Shown piece by piece: positions 35,498-49,177 of a stretch of 64,000 nt of DNA (its first letter is position 1; each line of letters starts with the position of its first letter). A program made the translations under genes and the position numbers. The notes under the pieces are model-generated. The model was given only the letters and a program-made list of their open reading frames with translations. It was not told the origin of the DNA and searched no databases. The stretch is from Melastoma dodecandrum (taxonomy: Eukaryota > Streptophyta > Magnoliopsida > Myrtales > Melastomataceae). The stretch lies in contig JARUPY010000538.1 in assembly GCA_029817715.1 (NCBI GenBank), forward strand, positions 2,356,001 through 2,420,000, given 5' to 3'.

Positions 35498-37740
35498 CAT
35501 TCACGAACAATACACTTGCACGCATGTTTCTGAACGCATCCGCCTTCTGCCCGATGCTCTCTCACATACGATGGGAACCTATCACCGGCATAATCGACGG
35601 AAGGAGATCGGGGACAAAGATCGCAGGGAGCATTTCTCATTCAGACAATCGTTTGATGGTCTCGTCTTTGTTTAACAGGCTCGCTGTATCCCGGCCGCCG
35701 GCTATTGCCCAACAATGTCAAGATCCACTCACGTACCGCGATTACCCCGATCACGATGTTCCATGTTGTGTGAACGTTGTTGTGTCGTATGCGATATCTT
35801 GTTCTTTGTCCCCGGGAGGTCTTTTCCCCTTTCTAGATGAAGCCCTAGATTTTTCCCAGAAGGGCCTGAGAGGGAAAATTGTCAAGTAAATTCCTTATTT
35901 GCTTCGATTGGTGTATTACTGCCGTGTAATATATTACACATTTGATGGTGCACTCTTAACTTACTATTTCCCGATGCTTTAATGGTAACATGCTTTTAAC
36001 GGAAGAAAAATCGATCCTCGACGCTCAAGAGTCTTGATGAATAAGGGGGCTGTAGTTGTTTGAGTCGTCTTATTGCGCCGATACCGTAGCGATGGCGTCA
36101 CTCGTCCACGGCCTGCATCTTGGCTGGGCGCCGCGTTGTAACCATGACTGCCCGTTGTCACGGCACTAGTCTAAATCAATGCCCGATCCAAACCGTGGAG
36201 GATAATTCCCAGTTATACCTTTATCCATTGTTGTAATGACCATCATCCATTTGGAATTTTTAACTGTTTTGTTTCCCTATCTTTCATAGAAGTTCATATT
36301 TATATTTTCCTTTGCTTCGAGCGTCGACTGCAGAACTGGCCACCAAAGAAATTGCTGATTTCTTTGGCAGATTAAACTAACAAAATTAAACTCGATTGTC
36401 CCAAATTTGGTGAAGAAAGAGAGGGGAATCTCTTGAGCTTGACGACAGCGGGAATCAGTTTTGTTCCCAATATTAGTAAATTCATATACGTATGGTGTCT
36501 GAAACCGCTGCGTCAGCCTCCCAACTTCGGTAGGTCGTATTTAATATTTTATTAAAGCCGAAAAAAGGAAGAGATTAGCAACTCATTCAATTTACGAAAT
36601 TCTCTATTTGTTTTATAATTGGAGAAACAGATTGTTGCTGGTTTGGAAGTTTCTCCAAATGGAGAGCATATGCCGAATCTTGGTAGGTCGATTTGAATTA
36701 AATTATTCTCCCTTAAAGAACCAAAAACTAGCAATTACAGTGAATATATAAACAATCATCAGCTCGAGACCCCATTCGAAGCTTGTGCCTCTAAGCAAAG
36801 CAATATATATAGGCTCTCATAGCATATGAACTGGTGATTCCGAGAGTCCAGGATGTAAATAAATGATTAATCAAATTATTCGTTTGATTTTTTTATTAAT
36901 ATTTAGGGTTATCTTTTTTGAATCTTTTTTGTCGGGAAATAATTTTAATTATTTTATCGAATTAATCGACAGCGAAAAGGAACTGGGTTATACGACGAGG
37001 ATGAACAAAAAATTGAAATATCGTAAATAAAATAAAATAGAATAGAAGGTACTATAACTACTATTCCCATGGAAGAACTTCCGGGACCTAAAATTAAGTG
37101 TTTATTTATAGAATATTACTACTTTACGTTCGGCTTAACAATGTGACATGGACGTGTAAGAAATTGATTCCACTTTTCTATGACTTCCCGTCGGTTTTCT
37201 TCCCCCTTTTCAGATAATGTATTCTTTTAGATTTTTCGGCTTGTTTTTCCTATTTATTGACTTTTGTTTAGGACGAGAAATAATCCTGTCCAGGTCGGTC
37301 CCAAGCTGTAACAATCGTATATTATTGCATATATAATATTTTTAATATACATGTGGCGCTTTCTTCCAAAAATATGTCAACTATTTAGGAATTCATTTTT
37401 TATTTTTATTTTATTTTTGGAATTTTTCCTCCATCAGAAGAGTAGTAGTATTGTACCCTATTTCTTATTCTCTCGTATACAGTGTATAAAAATCTGCCCT
37501 CTACCACAACGCATTGTCCTACAATCGATACATTATACTTCGCAACCTCGCCGTCTTACCGGGGGCGTGAAGAACAAATACTTTTTTTTATCTCGGAAAC
37601 CGCAGATCAACGGTCACTGCTCTGCGGCCACGGTCAAAACTTTTTCTTTCGTGGTACTGACACATGAATTTTGGGTTCGATGGGTCGAAGAGGTAAGACT
37701 TCACATAGACATCATGAGACCCAATATTAACGTTACTCGA
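35498..37740. other. Intergenic DNA, no gene seen
   Basis: 3' flank of the ERF gene, then AT-rich sequence. Open frames are short and not recognised. Confidence 0.4.
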
Positions 37741-38200
37741 AAAGTCCGTGTGGGCACTACTCAAGAGCAAGGCCCTCGAGGAGCGTTTCATGAGTACGTC
37801 AAAACAACATACAGCTCGAGACTCGAATAGCCTCTCCCGACTCGAGAGCCCGTAACGTCTCGAGGAAAATCACATCAAATTACGTCTGATTACGTTAGTA
37901 AAACAGGACACGCGGCAAGGCCAAAGAGGCCGCCTAAAGCACGACGTGCATGGCTCCTACAAAATAGGAGTCAAATCGTGCACACGATCTAGGAAGATCA
38001 TATACTGACTGAATAATCGTAACTACAAGATTCTGAAAGATATAAAAAGGATAAAAATTCAGAGAAAAACAAACACAATTTAAACAATGATATTAGATTT
38101 TATTCTCTTTTATCCCAACATCCTGAAAAACGTCATGAACTCAACGTCCTAAAACCATCTTTCATCCTCACTACATCTAACCGCCTATCCATCAAGGTAA
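37741..38200. repeat. Possible solo-LTR-like sequence
   Basis: A GC-richer block with repeated CTCGAG motifs (37778-37864) is followed by a TATAAAAAGG box at about 38041 and an AT-rich tail. This is the composition of many plant Gypsy LTRs. No partner repeat or target duplication was found. Confidence 0.25.
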
Positions 38201-38340
38201 ATTTCACCAAAGGGATCTACTGTAGCCGTCGTTCGACCACCGCCGACCGTCGTGAAGCACCTCGCAGCCGTCCTCAGGTCCTTTTATTGTTTTTCCGTTC
38301 ACGTCATGTTTGTAAGTGTTGACCATTAATTCGGTACTGT

Positions 38341-38440
38341 GTAATTCAATTCCAGTATTGTATTTACCTTTCAACTTGCACTGTAATTCAGTAATGTTTG
38401 ATTCAATTCCAGTATTGTATTTACCTTTTAACTTGCATTT
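38341..38440. repeat. 58-bp tandem duplication (two copies)
   Basis: The block beginning AATTCAATTCCAGTATTGTA at 38342 recurs at 38400 with few changes. Confidence 0.8.
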
Positions 38441-41400
38441 ATTTACCTTACGGCGACCACAAAAATCACTGTAAAATTCGACGTGTGTCGTGGGGAACAT
38501 AATTCCACGCCATCACATGCCTGAACATCCTGCCGCACCGTTTAGGGTTTACGATTGCAGATGACGTGATTTCATTTTCTTAACACCGGTCGTTAACGGA
38601 ACAAACCCTAGTCAATCACGTTTTAAAACCTCCCATCGACTAATCTACTTGCGAAACCCCGAACAACGACGTGGCCCCGCAAGAGCTGCCGACTTGATGG
38701 ATACCTCTAATCAAAGGAATAATAAATCATCGAGATTCATTAAGGCTTCATCGGGTTCGAGTCATGCTCCCTAATCATTAATTTGTTAGTACATTAGTCG
38801 GTACGTACACACCCTGATTTGATTATTTATCAATTTCAATATAATTCGTGTCGTTAGCGGAATAAAGATGTATAGATCTTGCCGGATTGATAGGGTTGGA
38901 ATCGTGAATTTTTTAGAACAACATTTCATTATAAAACACCATAAGACTTAGGGTTTTTATTTCCGAATACAACAAACGGTCTATTTCTTAAAAAAGTTGT
39001 GAAATTAGCGAGTTGACAAAAAAGTGATAATGTCCAAAAACGAGAATCTTTTTTCTTTTTTCTTTTTCCTTACTTCTTTAAATCTGTTTATTAATGCTAT
39101 GGAAAGTAAAGTTACCAATCAAAATCAATCGCCACCACTAAAGAATTATTTCTCTGCAACTGTTTTTTTTTATATAAATAATTTATGATTCAAACCCTAC
39201 CTAATTTTCTAAACAATAAAAAAGATGGGAAATTTACAAAAAAAAAAACAACAAATCGTCACATGACAAAGCTAAAAAGCTTTTGGGTTTGTCAAAAAAA
39301 CAACAAATCGTCACTTCTAATTATTTTCTTTTCTTTCTTTCATGAATATTTACTTACTAAAAAAAAAAGCTAAATCTTTTGTTTTAAATAATAATGAAAT
39401 TTGTTAAATATTTGGAAAAATTAAATAATCACGAGTAAGTGTATTGAATGTAAATTCTAAAAATTTCTCGATTATAGTAGACTCTTCCCGACACTCTCTA
39501 ATGTTACGGGGGTTCCACATCTGAGGAGGGTGAAGGAGTGGTAAAGGGTGATGCTATTCGCATGTGATATGTGCTCATATCTTTTACAAAATGCCAAGAC
39601 ATCCCGATTCCAATTAACTTTAAGTGCGCAGAAATGATGGTCTCCTTATAATCCATGGATTTAATGATAGCCGAGGAGAATAATTTTTTTTTTTTTTTGC
39701 ATCACACACCAATGCTTGTCATATACAATAAAAGTAAAAGGAGATGAACGACATTTGGTTTTAGATTCGAATAATGGTAAGTGAAAATCAGAACGAAGAA
39801 AAATAATAAATATCTCCAGTATTTTTTTTAAGTTTATGTTCTGGATAGTTCGACCCCCCACCGCGACAGGCCAAGTGGGGACTTTGACGTTGATTGTCGG
39901 CAAGCTCTCCACTCGCCACGTGTCCCGGAAACCTCAGCTCTGATTGGCCACCACCGAGCAAAAACTTTTTCATTTATTTTACCCAAAATATCAATATTTG
40001 ATCAGTTAATATGTTAACTTCAGATTTTAATATATCGATTAAAAATTTTTTAATTTGATCTGATTTTACTTTTTGGTCGTTTCTAAGGGTAAATTGAAGC
40101 CAAATTTAAAAATTTTTAATAAATATGTCAAAATTTAAAATTAACCTATTAATAACACCAAATATCGATATTTTGTAATTCTTTTATATTAATCGTTATT
40201 TACGTTAAAATGCTCTTGATTTGACACTGTTTTGTTTGTCATCAAATAAAATATTTTTTCTTTTTTTCTTTTCCTTTAATTATTTAAACAGGTTTTAAAT
40301 AAATAAATAAATAAATAACACTACATCGTGGACCCTTTTACGAGGCTTACACGTGATTTTTGAATTTCTAGAGGCATATTTTAATAGAAAAATATATAAT
40401 TATTTTCTTTCGCTTGCTTAAATACTTACGTGAAAAATAAATGTGAAAATAGGATGACCCATCAATAATAATATATATAGTTTTTACGACAGCCTGTCGA
40501 ATCGAGAAAGAAGTCTCTCAATTATTATTATTATTTTACTTTGTCTCGTCAGAAAGACGCTTTCTTTGCGAAAAAAAGAGTGGAGCTGAGCAAAGTCGGG
40601 GAGTTAAGCTCAGTGTTTAAGCCGTCGTAGTCGAGAAGGCTTAGAGAGAAAATGGTGAGAAATAAGGAAGCACAATATTTAGGGTTTAATCCAAAACGTG
40701 AACACGAGAGCATAGACTTAGGAGGAGGAGGAGGAGGAGGAGGGTGGTGGTGATATTAATAAGAAAGGAACCAACACAAAGACAAAGAAACATATTTTCA
40801 TGATAAAATTTCTTCTTGGTTTTGTCACCACATACATACACATCTGTTTCCGACCTAACTCGTGAAAAAGGAAAAAAGAAACAAATAAAATGGCTTAAAA
40901 TTTCCCGATTTTTTAATGACGCGTTATTTCTGAAGGATCCAATGATATAGCTGAGATTTACTGTTCTCTTAAAGCGTTATTATTCGTAGAAACGATGACG
41001 CGTGGACCATGAGTCGGGATAAGATGTTTATGTCACGTCACGTGATACGATCGTATTAACAGCTAGGTTATGTCCCTACTTGATAATCAATTTGTGGATG
41101 CGAATTAACTGCTCCTTCTAAAGTTTCATTCGTTTTTTTGCTCGACGGTCGAGGAATGGGGTTTTACTTTTCTCTTTGTTGCAACTTAAAGTAAATTCAT
41201 GGCCTTCTCGTGGTCAGAAGGCGAAATAAAAGGCCATAGGATCATATAACTCGTTGAAGGATCATACCCCCTCTATATATCTCTTCAAGTTCGTTGTTTC
41301 GATAACGTGTTTACGATTGGTTCAGCCCACAAGTTGTGAACAGGAATGTCAACCACCGAAGGTACATATAAATATAAAAAAGATACATCCAATGCAAAGG

Positions 41401-41689
41401 GGGTGAACTCTCTGAGTAAATTGTACGAATTCTCGACATGTAAGAAAAAAAAAAAGAAGAGAAAAAGAGACTGGCTTCTTCTGCTCCACCGCCCCATGGA
41501 TAAGATAAGATCATCTGTAACTGTGTGTATCCGTATTCATTTCATGGCTATAATAATATTCTATTTTTAATGAGATGATTATAATTTTTTTATTTAAATT
41601 ATGATCAAAGAAAAAGAAAAGAAATTTTTCTGCATGAATTATTAATTTTAAAGTTTTATAACAACACATTTAATTAATAACACAATGAA
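38441..41689. other. AT-rich intergenic DNA, no gene seen
   Basis: Contains many poly-A and poly-T runs and a GGA repeat at about 40722-40742. No coding region is supported. Confidence 0.4.
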
Positions 41690-41960
41690 TCACGAACCCA
41701 AAACGTTAAATCTAAAATGTTAAACAATAAACCCTAAAATTTAAATATTAAATCATAAACCTCAAAAGTTAACGCCTAAACCTTATATGTTAAATTGAAT
41801 CATAAATAGGAAACCCTAACCCTCTTAAATGTTAAACCCTAAACAAACTAAATATTAAAAATTAAGTCATAAATTTTAAATAATAGATGTTAAACCATAA
41901 AAATCAAAATTCACGCTATTAAACAATAAACTACGTATTAAATGAAATAATTTATTAAAT
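41690..41960. repeat. Degenerate telomere-like AAACCCTAAA repeats
   Basis: Several spaced copies of AACCCTAAA-type words sit among variants such as AAATGTTAAAC and AAATCATAAAC. This resembles decayed interstitial plant telomeric repeats. Confidence 0.4.
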
Positions 41961-44900
41961 TTTTAATATACTAAATGTATTAAAATAATTCTATAGTCGG
42001 ATTAAAAGAAAAACTAAGCACATTCCTAAAATGGACGCACTTCATTTTTCATGAAATGGAGATGGTTCAGATCCACTGTGGCTATGGCCTCCTGCGAATT
42101 CACTTAATCCCCTGAAAATCACACAAAGTACAATAGCATAAAAGGAAAGAAGTTACAGGGAAGGGGAGAAGACATTGTAGTTAACTCAATCTGAGGCCGA
42201 ATCGACCGTCTATTTGATATCATATAGACGTTGCTAATTCGACTTCCGATTGCGATGGATCTGGTGGGCTAGGCTAATTTAGTAGTAGGCCTTCGATGAT
42301 AAGTCTCCGTTGGAGGGGAAGCATGTCCCGAACCTAGAAATTTTTAGGACAACAACACGTCTACATCCTCAGCTTCTCAACTATCAAAAGAAACAACAAG
42401 AAAGAAGACCCTAGATGAGCGTATCATGCGTTGGAAGGAGAATAGAGGAGAGGGAGGAGGAGGAGGGCACACATATTTGTCCAACTCCTAAATGAAAACA
42501 AAAGGACAATCCTAAGAAGACTTGATTTCTCTGTCCTATGTACTGTTTCATGTCGCCTAACCTTAACCACATAACACCCCTTCCATCTTTAAGGGCATTT
42601 CCTTATTTGGCCCCCCCCCCCCCCCCCCCCCCCCAAAAAAAAATCACATCATATATGTCACATATACAATATCTTGCAACGTGGGTTCAAGGATTCTCGG
42701 ACAATCGGGTCCAAAAAAATTATTTAGTTGTATTTTTCTCGAACCCCAATGTCGAAGCTTTTCCGGTGATGCTGAAGTTTGAAGTAAATGTTATGCCAAC
42801 TAGGCAGCTCAGCTCCCTCCCGGTACTATAGTTGTCCATATGCATGTTTGGAAAAGGAAGACTCTGGTGTGGAGAAATGACCGCCACTGAAGCTTGCCCA
42901 GCTCGAAATGAGAAATGAAATGGCCCAACGTCTGGCAACTACCCAGAAGTGTCGCGTCTAGTCTCCATCGTCTAACTCAAGGGTGCCGGAGATGATGAGT
43001 GAGTTGGCATGAGTAGAGAGTGCTACAAAGATAGCAACATCACCTGGGGTGGTGTGAGGACTACTTTGGAGGTTATTGGTGGAGACAAGGATCACGCCAA
43101 GAAGACAGACAAACGGACTAAAGGGTATTGGAATTTAGGAAGCGGGAATGATGGTGCTTATGAAAGGTGAAAAAGACAATATCCTGTTTCTAGACGGTCT
43201 TAAAGAAAGAGGGGTTATATGATGTTTTGGTCTGAAAAAATCTCAGGCCATAACTCCTTTAAATAAGAATGGCCTAAGGATAAACTCATGTCTGGTACAC
43301 AAAAAATACTAATGCATCGCCTGGTTCTAACCTTCGATTGATTTTGCTTGTAGCCTGTACTCGATCGTTTGCTTGGAAATTAGTAGGTTCTAACCTTCGT
43401 TTGATTAAGAATATAACTCGTACCTTTGATCGTTAGATTTTGAGCATTGCTCAGACTCCATTGCTCATAATGTAGCAACTTCCAAGCTTCACTTGCTTAA
43501 TGTCACATCTCATTTTCATCGTTCGCTTGATTTTTAGTATCGCCTAAATGCTGTCATTCGCTTAAAAAAAGGTAGTAGGTTCCAACCCATCTAGGCGAAT
43601 TACGTATGTACTACTTGAGGGCATGTGTCATAAGGCTAAGAAGACAATTAGGAGATGACATGATGATGTCAAAAAAACGGAGACAACTTAACGAGAAGAT
43701 ATCTCTGATATCTTAGGAAATAATTGAGATTCACAGCATATAAATGATACTTACGTATACACGATCTTAATCACATGAATTGGATTGTCTATTTGTTCAA
43801 ACCTCATATTAAAATATTCCCGACGTATTTAGCAGTGAAAAAGCTTTGCGGGACGGTATCAACATTCGCAATGCACTTGGTTCTTCCGTTATTTCCTCAA
43901 TAATTCTGCCGTCATTTGTTGTCCCTGTGACCCGCCAACTTAAAGTTCCTTTCATTTAAATTGATTTACGACGCCGTCAGAAATAATTTACAGGTTATGT
44001 AGCTAGCGACCCGTGTGGTTCAATCAGATGAACAGTACGTTTCGATTTATTTTATTTTCTTTTCATTTCTTGGATTCAATATTCATTTATCAAGATTCAG
44101 ATTTATTTTTATCTTTAATGAAAGTAAAATACATAAAGAATAATAGCTTGCCAGAAATAAACCAGACACTATTATGTAAGACCCATTATGAAACTTTTTC
44201 GGGCCGCAATGTCAAGGCCCATAATGTAATAAATGCCAGATGGGGATGTATTTTTGTAAAAGGACGGATCCAGTCATCTCTTATTTTGTTCCAAGTCATT
44301 GTGTTTTTCTTCTAATGTTCTGACCACGCTTCACCATTTCTTGCAACAATATCAACTTTTAATGCTGAGTTTGGATGCAATGGATTTCGTTGGAAACGGA
44401 AAATGTGTTTTACCTCGTGTTTTCCAACCTTTTCTGTTGCTTCTAAACCCGGTATTAGTTTTAGTCATTTATTTCAGCGGTTTTCGAAAAACCCGATTTC
44501 TCTTAAACTTTGGTAAGTTCGACCATGATGCATTTACTATTAAAGAGAGGTTTACAGAGAAAAAATCATGTAATAATACTCGAGGATGTCTATTATGAAA
44601 AGCTTGGATTAGTATTGGCGAGCAATCAGGTTGAACGAGAGAGAGATTTGATGTTCGGAGTCATGGCCAAGGTTAAGGCCGGAGAACGATTAACCAATCG
44701 ACCCTACGTGGTTCGGAAAAGGTAATAAACAATACGTAAGCGTGTCCTCTTGTCACAAATATAAACTATGAACAAATCAACATTAAAGAAACAATTATAA
44801 CATGCAAACAAAATCCAGGCATCCAAAGCATATCGCCCAGAAATAGTTGAAGATTCCATGGAATTGAATTGGCTAAGCCATTGCTACTGCATCTGTCCGG

Positions 44901-46157
44901 TAGCGCGGAAAGAAACGAAGATCGGATGTCCAAATCCTAGGTTTTCGCTGTCAAGCGGCCGGACTAAGAATGGCTCTCTTCGGGAGAGCAAAACGTCAAG
45001 CGGGAGGGCATCCAGATATCGTGGCGATGTATTTCTACGCGGAATCTCTTTGAGGGAAGCCCAGATAGATAGGGGGGAGATGCGTCGTTCCCAGATAGGA
45101 CATGGAGGAGGAGACAAACCCTAGGCAACAAGTCGTTCTTACGTGGTGGGGGATGAGACAAGGAACAGTGGGAAGTTGGTGGTTTTATAGTGTGCAACAC
45201 ATAGGGATTGCATCATGGATCGCGTAGCGTGCTTAGTATTGAAACTACAACATTAAACGAATAATACTTTATCATTAGTGGGAGAAAGAACAGATGAGCA
45301 GTTCATTGTCCACTTTCGCATTGTTTGTGTATACACCTCTCCATTGGAATCAATTAGTAGGGTATCAAGATGGACTCACTAGACGCTTTACTTTCATGCG
45401 ATGATGTTCATGATTACTCGACGACCTTCGTTTTACCAATATTAAAAAAGACGTGTTAGAACACAACACAACTTAATTATTTTCGATTTTTTTTTTTTGT
45501 GAAGGGGCCCTTTGAGAAGCTATAACAAAAAAATGTGTCGTTTCTCTTTTTTTTAAAAAAAAAATACGTGTTTTTTTTTCTTTTCCTAAAACCCCACTTT
45601 AATTAAAGGCTTTGTTGACCCTAGAAAGTTCATCCAACACAAAGCAACGGTGTCCCAACGTTGATTGCGATTTTCCATCCATCGTCATTCAAGTTGAAAT
45701 GAATCCCATTGGTTTATTATTATTAGATATTAATGTCACAAGACACGTGTTTGTCCCATATTTCCCTTTCCCATGTTGGACTTTAAACACTCCCCACCTT
45801 CTTCATGATGTATTATATTAATCGAGTAATTGTCATTGCCAATTTGATTAAATGCCATACAAAACAAACACGATAGTTTTATTCCAATAGTTTTAATTTT
45901 CATTTTAAATTTACTGTCTCTAAGGCTTAAGAAGTATTATAATTCTAAGTACACCATTTAGCATTAAACTAAATTAAATTAAGGGGGTTGGGGTTCGGGG
46001 GGGAGTAATGGGAATTTTGGGTTTTGTGTGTGGAGGTGAGAGGAATCCGAAATGTGTCCGCCATTAGTCGATCATTGGGGAGGGGAAGCAAATGATTTTA
46101 ATCGGCAACTGGCTGTGGGAATCAAGTAAGGCAATGAAGGTACATCAAAATGTGGCC

Positions 46158-46188
<31 letters not shown>

Positions 46189-48621
46189 CAACACAAGTTG
46201 TCAAATTTTTTTGACCACTTTGTGTCATTATTGTAGGGCACCGAATCATTATTATTCCTCCTCCTCTTGCCCTTAATTAGTATCGCCTTTATCAGACAAA
46301 TTATTCCCCTCCACTAGAATTCACAGATTATGTCTTTTATTATTACTTCAAATATACAATATTTTAATGTACTTTCTGTTCAAATTGTTGTTGTCTCTAT
46401 TTAATGGGATCTGAACAATATGAGCAATTAGATTTGTTGGTGCGGTTTAGGGTTCATGGCTATGCATAGAGTAGGGATTAATATCTTTAATGGGGTGGGG
46501 GGGGGGGGGGGGGAAAGAGATGAACAATTCCCAAGAATGATTATCATCATCTCAACTACATTCTCTAGAATCGATTGATCATGGCATAAAATCCCCACCC
46601 CCCACCCCGATTCCAATTGCATTCCCATGGGAACAAATTTTCAATATCGGGGTCGTAATGATGCTAGATCCACAAGAAGCCAAGATCTTCTTTTTTATTT
46701 ATTTTTAATTTAATCCACCGATGCACGATGTGCGTGATGGTAAACCATTAGGCAACATTTATTTTTTATATTAAAGTAATGCATGATGTGCGTGATGTAA
46801 TGAAGTGATCGATTATATGTATATTTAAATAACTTTCCTATTAGTTTAGTGAAGCAATCTCGTCACCGATCCCTATGTCTTTACCTCAGCAAAGCAAGTT
46901 TTACTCAAAACCCCTACAAATGAAAGCTCGTGTGTCATTTGTAAGAAACGTTAGTTGTTTAGTGCTACTTGTAGTAAACCCTTAGTGAAGAACATAACAC
47001 CTGTTTGCATAACAGTGTGATGACAGACAATTGAAGTTTTAGTTACCAATTAAGGTATCACGTAAACAAGACCACATAATGACCCCCCCCCCCCCCCCCC
47101 CCTCTTGTTTGAGATTGTGAAGGCACGATTGATTTAGAGAAGAGAAATCCCAAGATTGATTATTTTACACGTAATAAAAGGGGTCTTGCTAGTATGTGGC
47201 GAACACCGTGGACCCAAAGGGACAATCTGCTTTCCCAATTGCAATCAATTTCCTTTCTTTATTTTTCTCTCTCTTTTTTTTTAAAAAAAATAGATGTTAT
47301 GCTCAAGCCAAACCCAAAAAATATATAGATAGATAAAAATAAACTAGTGGCAGCTTTGATAGAAACCCCACTTTCCCAAAGAAGTAAATGGACTAGGTAG
47401 GAATTCGATTGATTATTCTATATATATATAGTACCATCTGTATTAAAATTTATGAAAAAGAATTTCAATTAAATTAGTAAAATATTCTGAAATATCTCGT
47501 GAATCACAAATGTCGAAAACGAGAAGAAACCATTTTCTGTATCCATGGACAATGGGAAATGATATTGTGGGGGGGATTCGTTTTGTTGAATTGGAGGAGC
47601 ATCATTGTTGCCCCCACTTTGGACGGTTAATTCCACCGGACGTTCATGTATATCGTAGGTTCGTACACGATAGCTTCAATTTTTAATAAGCTGGCTCCCG
47701 CACGCTCTCGCACTCGCTTGCATACGGGAAAGATTCCGCCTCATTTACCGGCCAACGTTGGTTCCACACGTATACTGCCAAAGTTTAGCCATGTTAAACG
47801 TGATTAGTTCTTTTAATTTTTGTGGAAATCTGATTTTATGCCCTCGTGGTCGGCTACTTACTAAGAAAGATGCCCCGAGTTATTAATTTAATATAAAAAA
47901 TTAAAATAATTTAATTTGACCCCTAGCTCTCATTTAATTTGGCTCCCTTGGACTTTTTTTTTTATGGCTTTGCCACTGCATATCATAATAATTGCCAGAT
48001 CCCTAGTAAATTTGATCGTATTTATTTTAAACACTCCAAGAAGTTCCTTTCAATTTGGATGAGTTTATTCGCATATAGGAAGTTGCTCTAAAACAATTGG
48101 TGATGTCCTCTTGCGAAATGGTACAACCACCAATCAAGATTCGGGATTTTGTTTTTATTACACGAACCACACGTATGCACTGACCCGGTCCCCTCCTCCC
48201 TCCCCTTAGCACTAGGTGTTCGCACCCTAGACGGGCTCGCGTGACGGTAATTACGCGCACCGATGCTCCGGTCTGGTTCGGCATGCCATTCGTGAAACGC
48301 CCAAGTAGGGCGCCGGCAATCCATGCCGCAGGAATCAGCCGTCCGAGTTGGAATTTCTTTCCTTTCGTATTTGTTGTGAATCGGATGGCACGATGCCTTC
48401 TTAACGTTAAATTAAAGCCCCTGTTTAAATGAATATTTACATAGTATTAAGGTTTTATCCAATATATTTTGTTTAAATGTCACGTAAAATATATATATAT
48501 ATATATATATATAATCCATTGTTATTTTTTTTTAAAATTTATATGAGACAGGAATCGCCCGGGAAACAAACAAACAAAAAATTTTTTTCGGTCTGCATAG
48601 TACGATTAGCATTGCTCCCCA
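41961..48621. other. Long intergenic region upstream of CCD8
   Basis: No gene is supported. It holds homopolymer runs of C at about 42610-42633 and 47083-47102 and of G at about 46497-46513, an ACC/ATC repeat at about 46157-46187, and an AT repeat at 48489-48513. Two copies of a GGTTCTAACCTTCG phrase occur near 43323 and 43387. The distal CCD8 promoter is expected in the right-hand part. Confidence 0.4.
48545..48550. promoter_or_regulatory. Possible auxin response element upstream of CCD8
   Basis: GAGACA is the reverse complement of TGTCTC. It lies about 220 bp before the CCD8 start codon and 72 bp before its TATA box. CCD8 genes are known to respond to auxin, but a six-base match is weak evidence. 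Confidence 0.3.
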
Positions 48622-48631
48622 CTATATATAA
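48622..48631 (+). promoter_or_regulatory. TATA box of CCD8
   Basis: CTATATATAA stands 138 bp before the CCD8 ATG, which would put transcription start near 48655 and give a CT-rich leader of about 110 bases. Confidence 0.6.
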
Positions 48632-48768
48632 ACTCATCGTCATTCCTCCATTTACTAAGAATCCACCTATCTAATCAAACTCCCTAATCCTCCCTTCCAA
48701 AGTCATCGCCACCATCTTCGTCTTCTTCGCCTTCCTCTTCCTCTTGATCTTGCTCTTCGTTCCTCGCC

Positions 48769-49137
48769 ATGGCCTCCCTCATGTTCTCGGCCTTTACGCC
48801 CTATGTTGCATCGCCGGTCATGGCATCTTCGAAGAGCTCTGATCATGTCAAGGACGGGTTCTCTCTAGGAAAGAACGGCTTCCTCCGGAGAAACAACGGG
48901 CGGAACTCCGATGAGCTTACGGTCGCCAACATCGCGACCCGCTCCCCTGACGTTGCGCCATTGCAGGGAAGGCCGGGGACCCGTGACGGGCAGCACGTCG
49001 CCTGGACGAGCATCCAGCAGCGCCGGTGGGAGGGAGAGCTCAAAGTCGAGGGACATATCCCTCTCTGGCTGGTACGTTAAAATTAAAGGAGGTGGAGGTT
49101 GAATTGATGATGTTATTGTCTCTTCTATCAACAGTAC

Positions 49138-49177
<40 letters not shown>

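Noticed and set aside
37351..37830. 159-aa plus-strand frame
   Set aside because: Composition follows the AT-rich DNA, there is no domain, and it overlaps an LTR-like block.
42600..42640. Long runs of C or G (also near 17164, 46497 and 47083)
   Set aside because: Homopolymers with no structure around them; length is probably uncertain in the assembly.
44858..45124. Overlapping frames on both strands near 45 kb
   Set aside because: Short, no recognisable motif, no splice partners.
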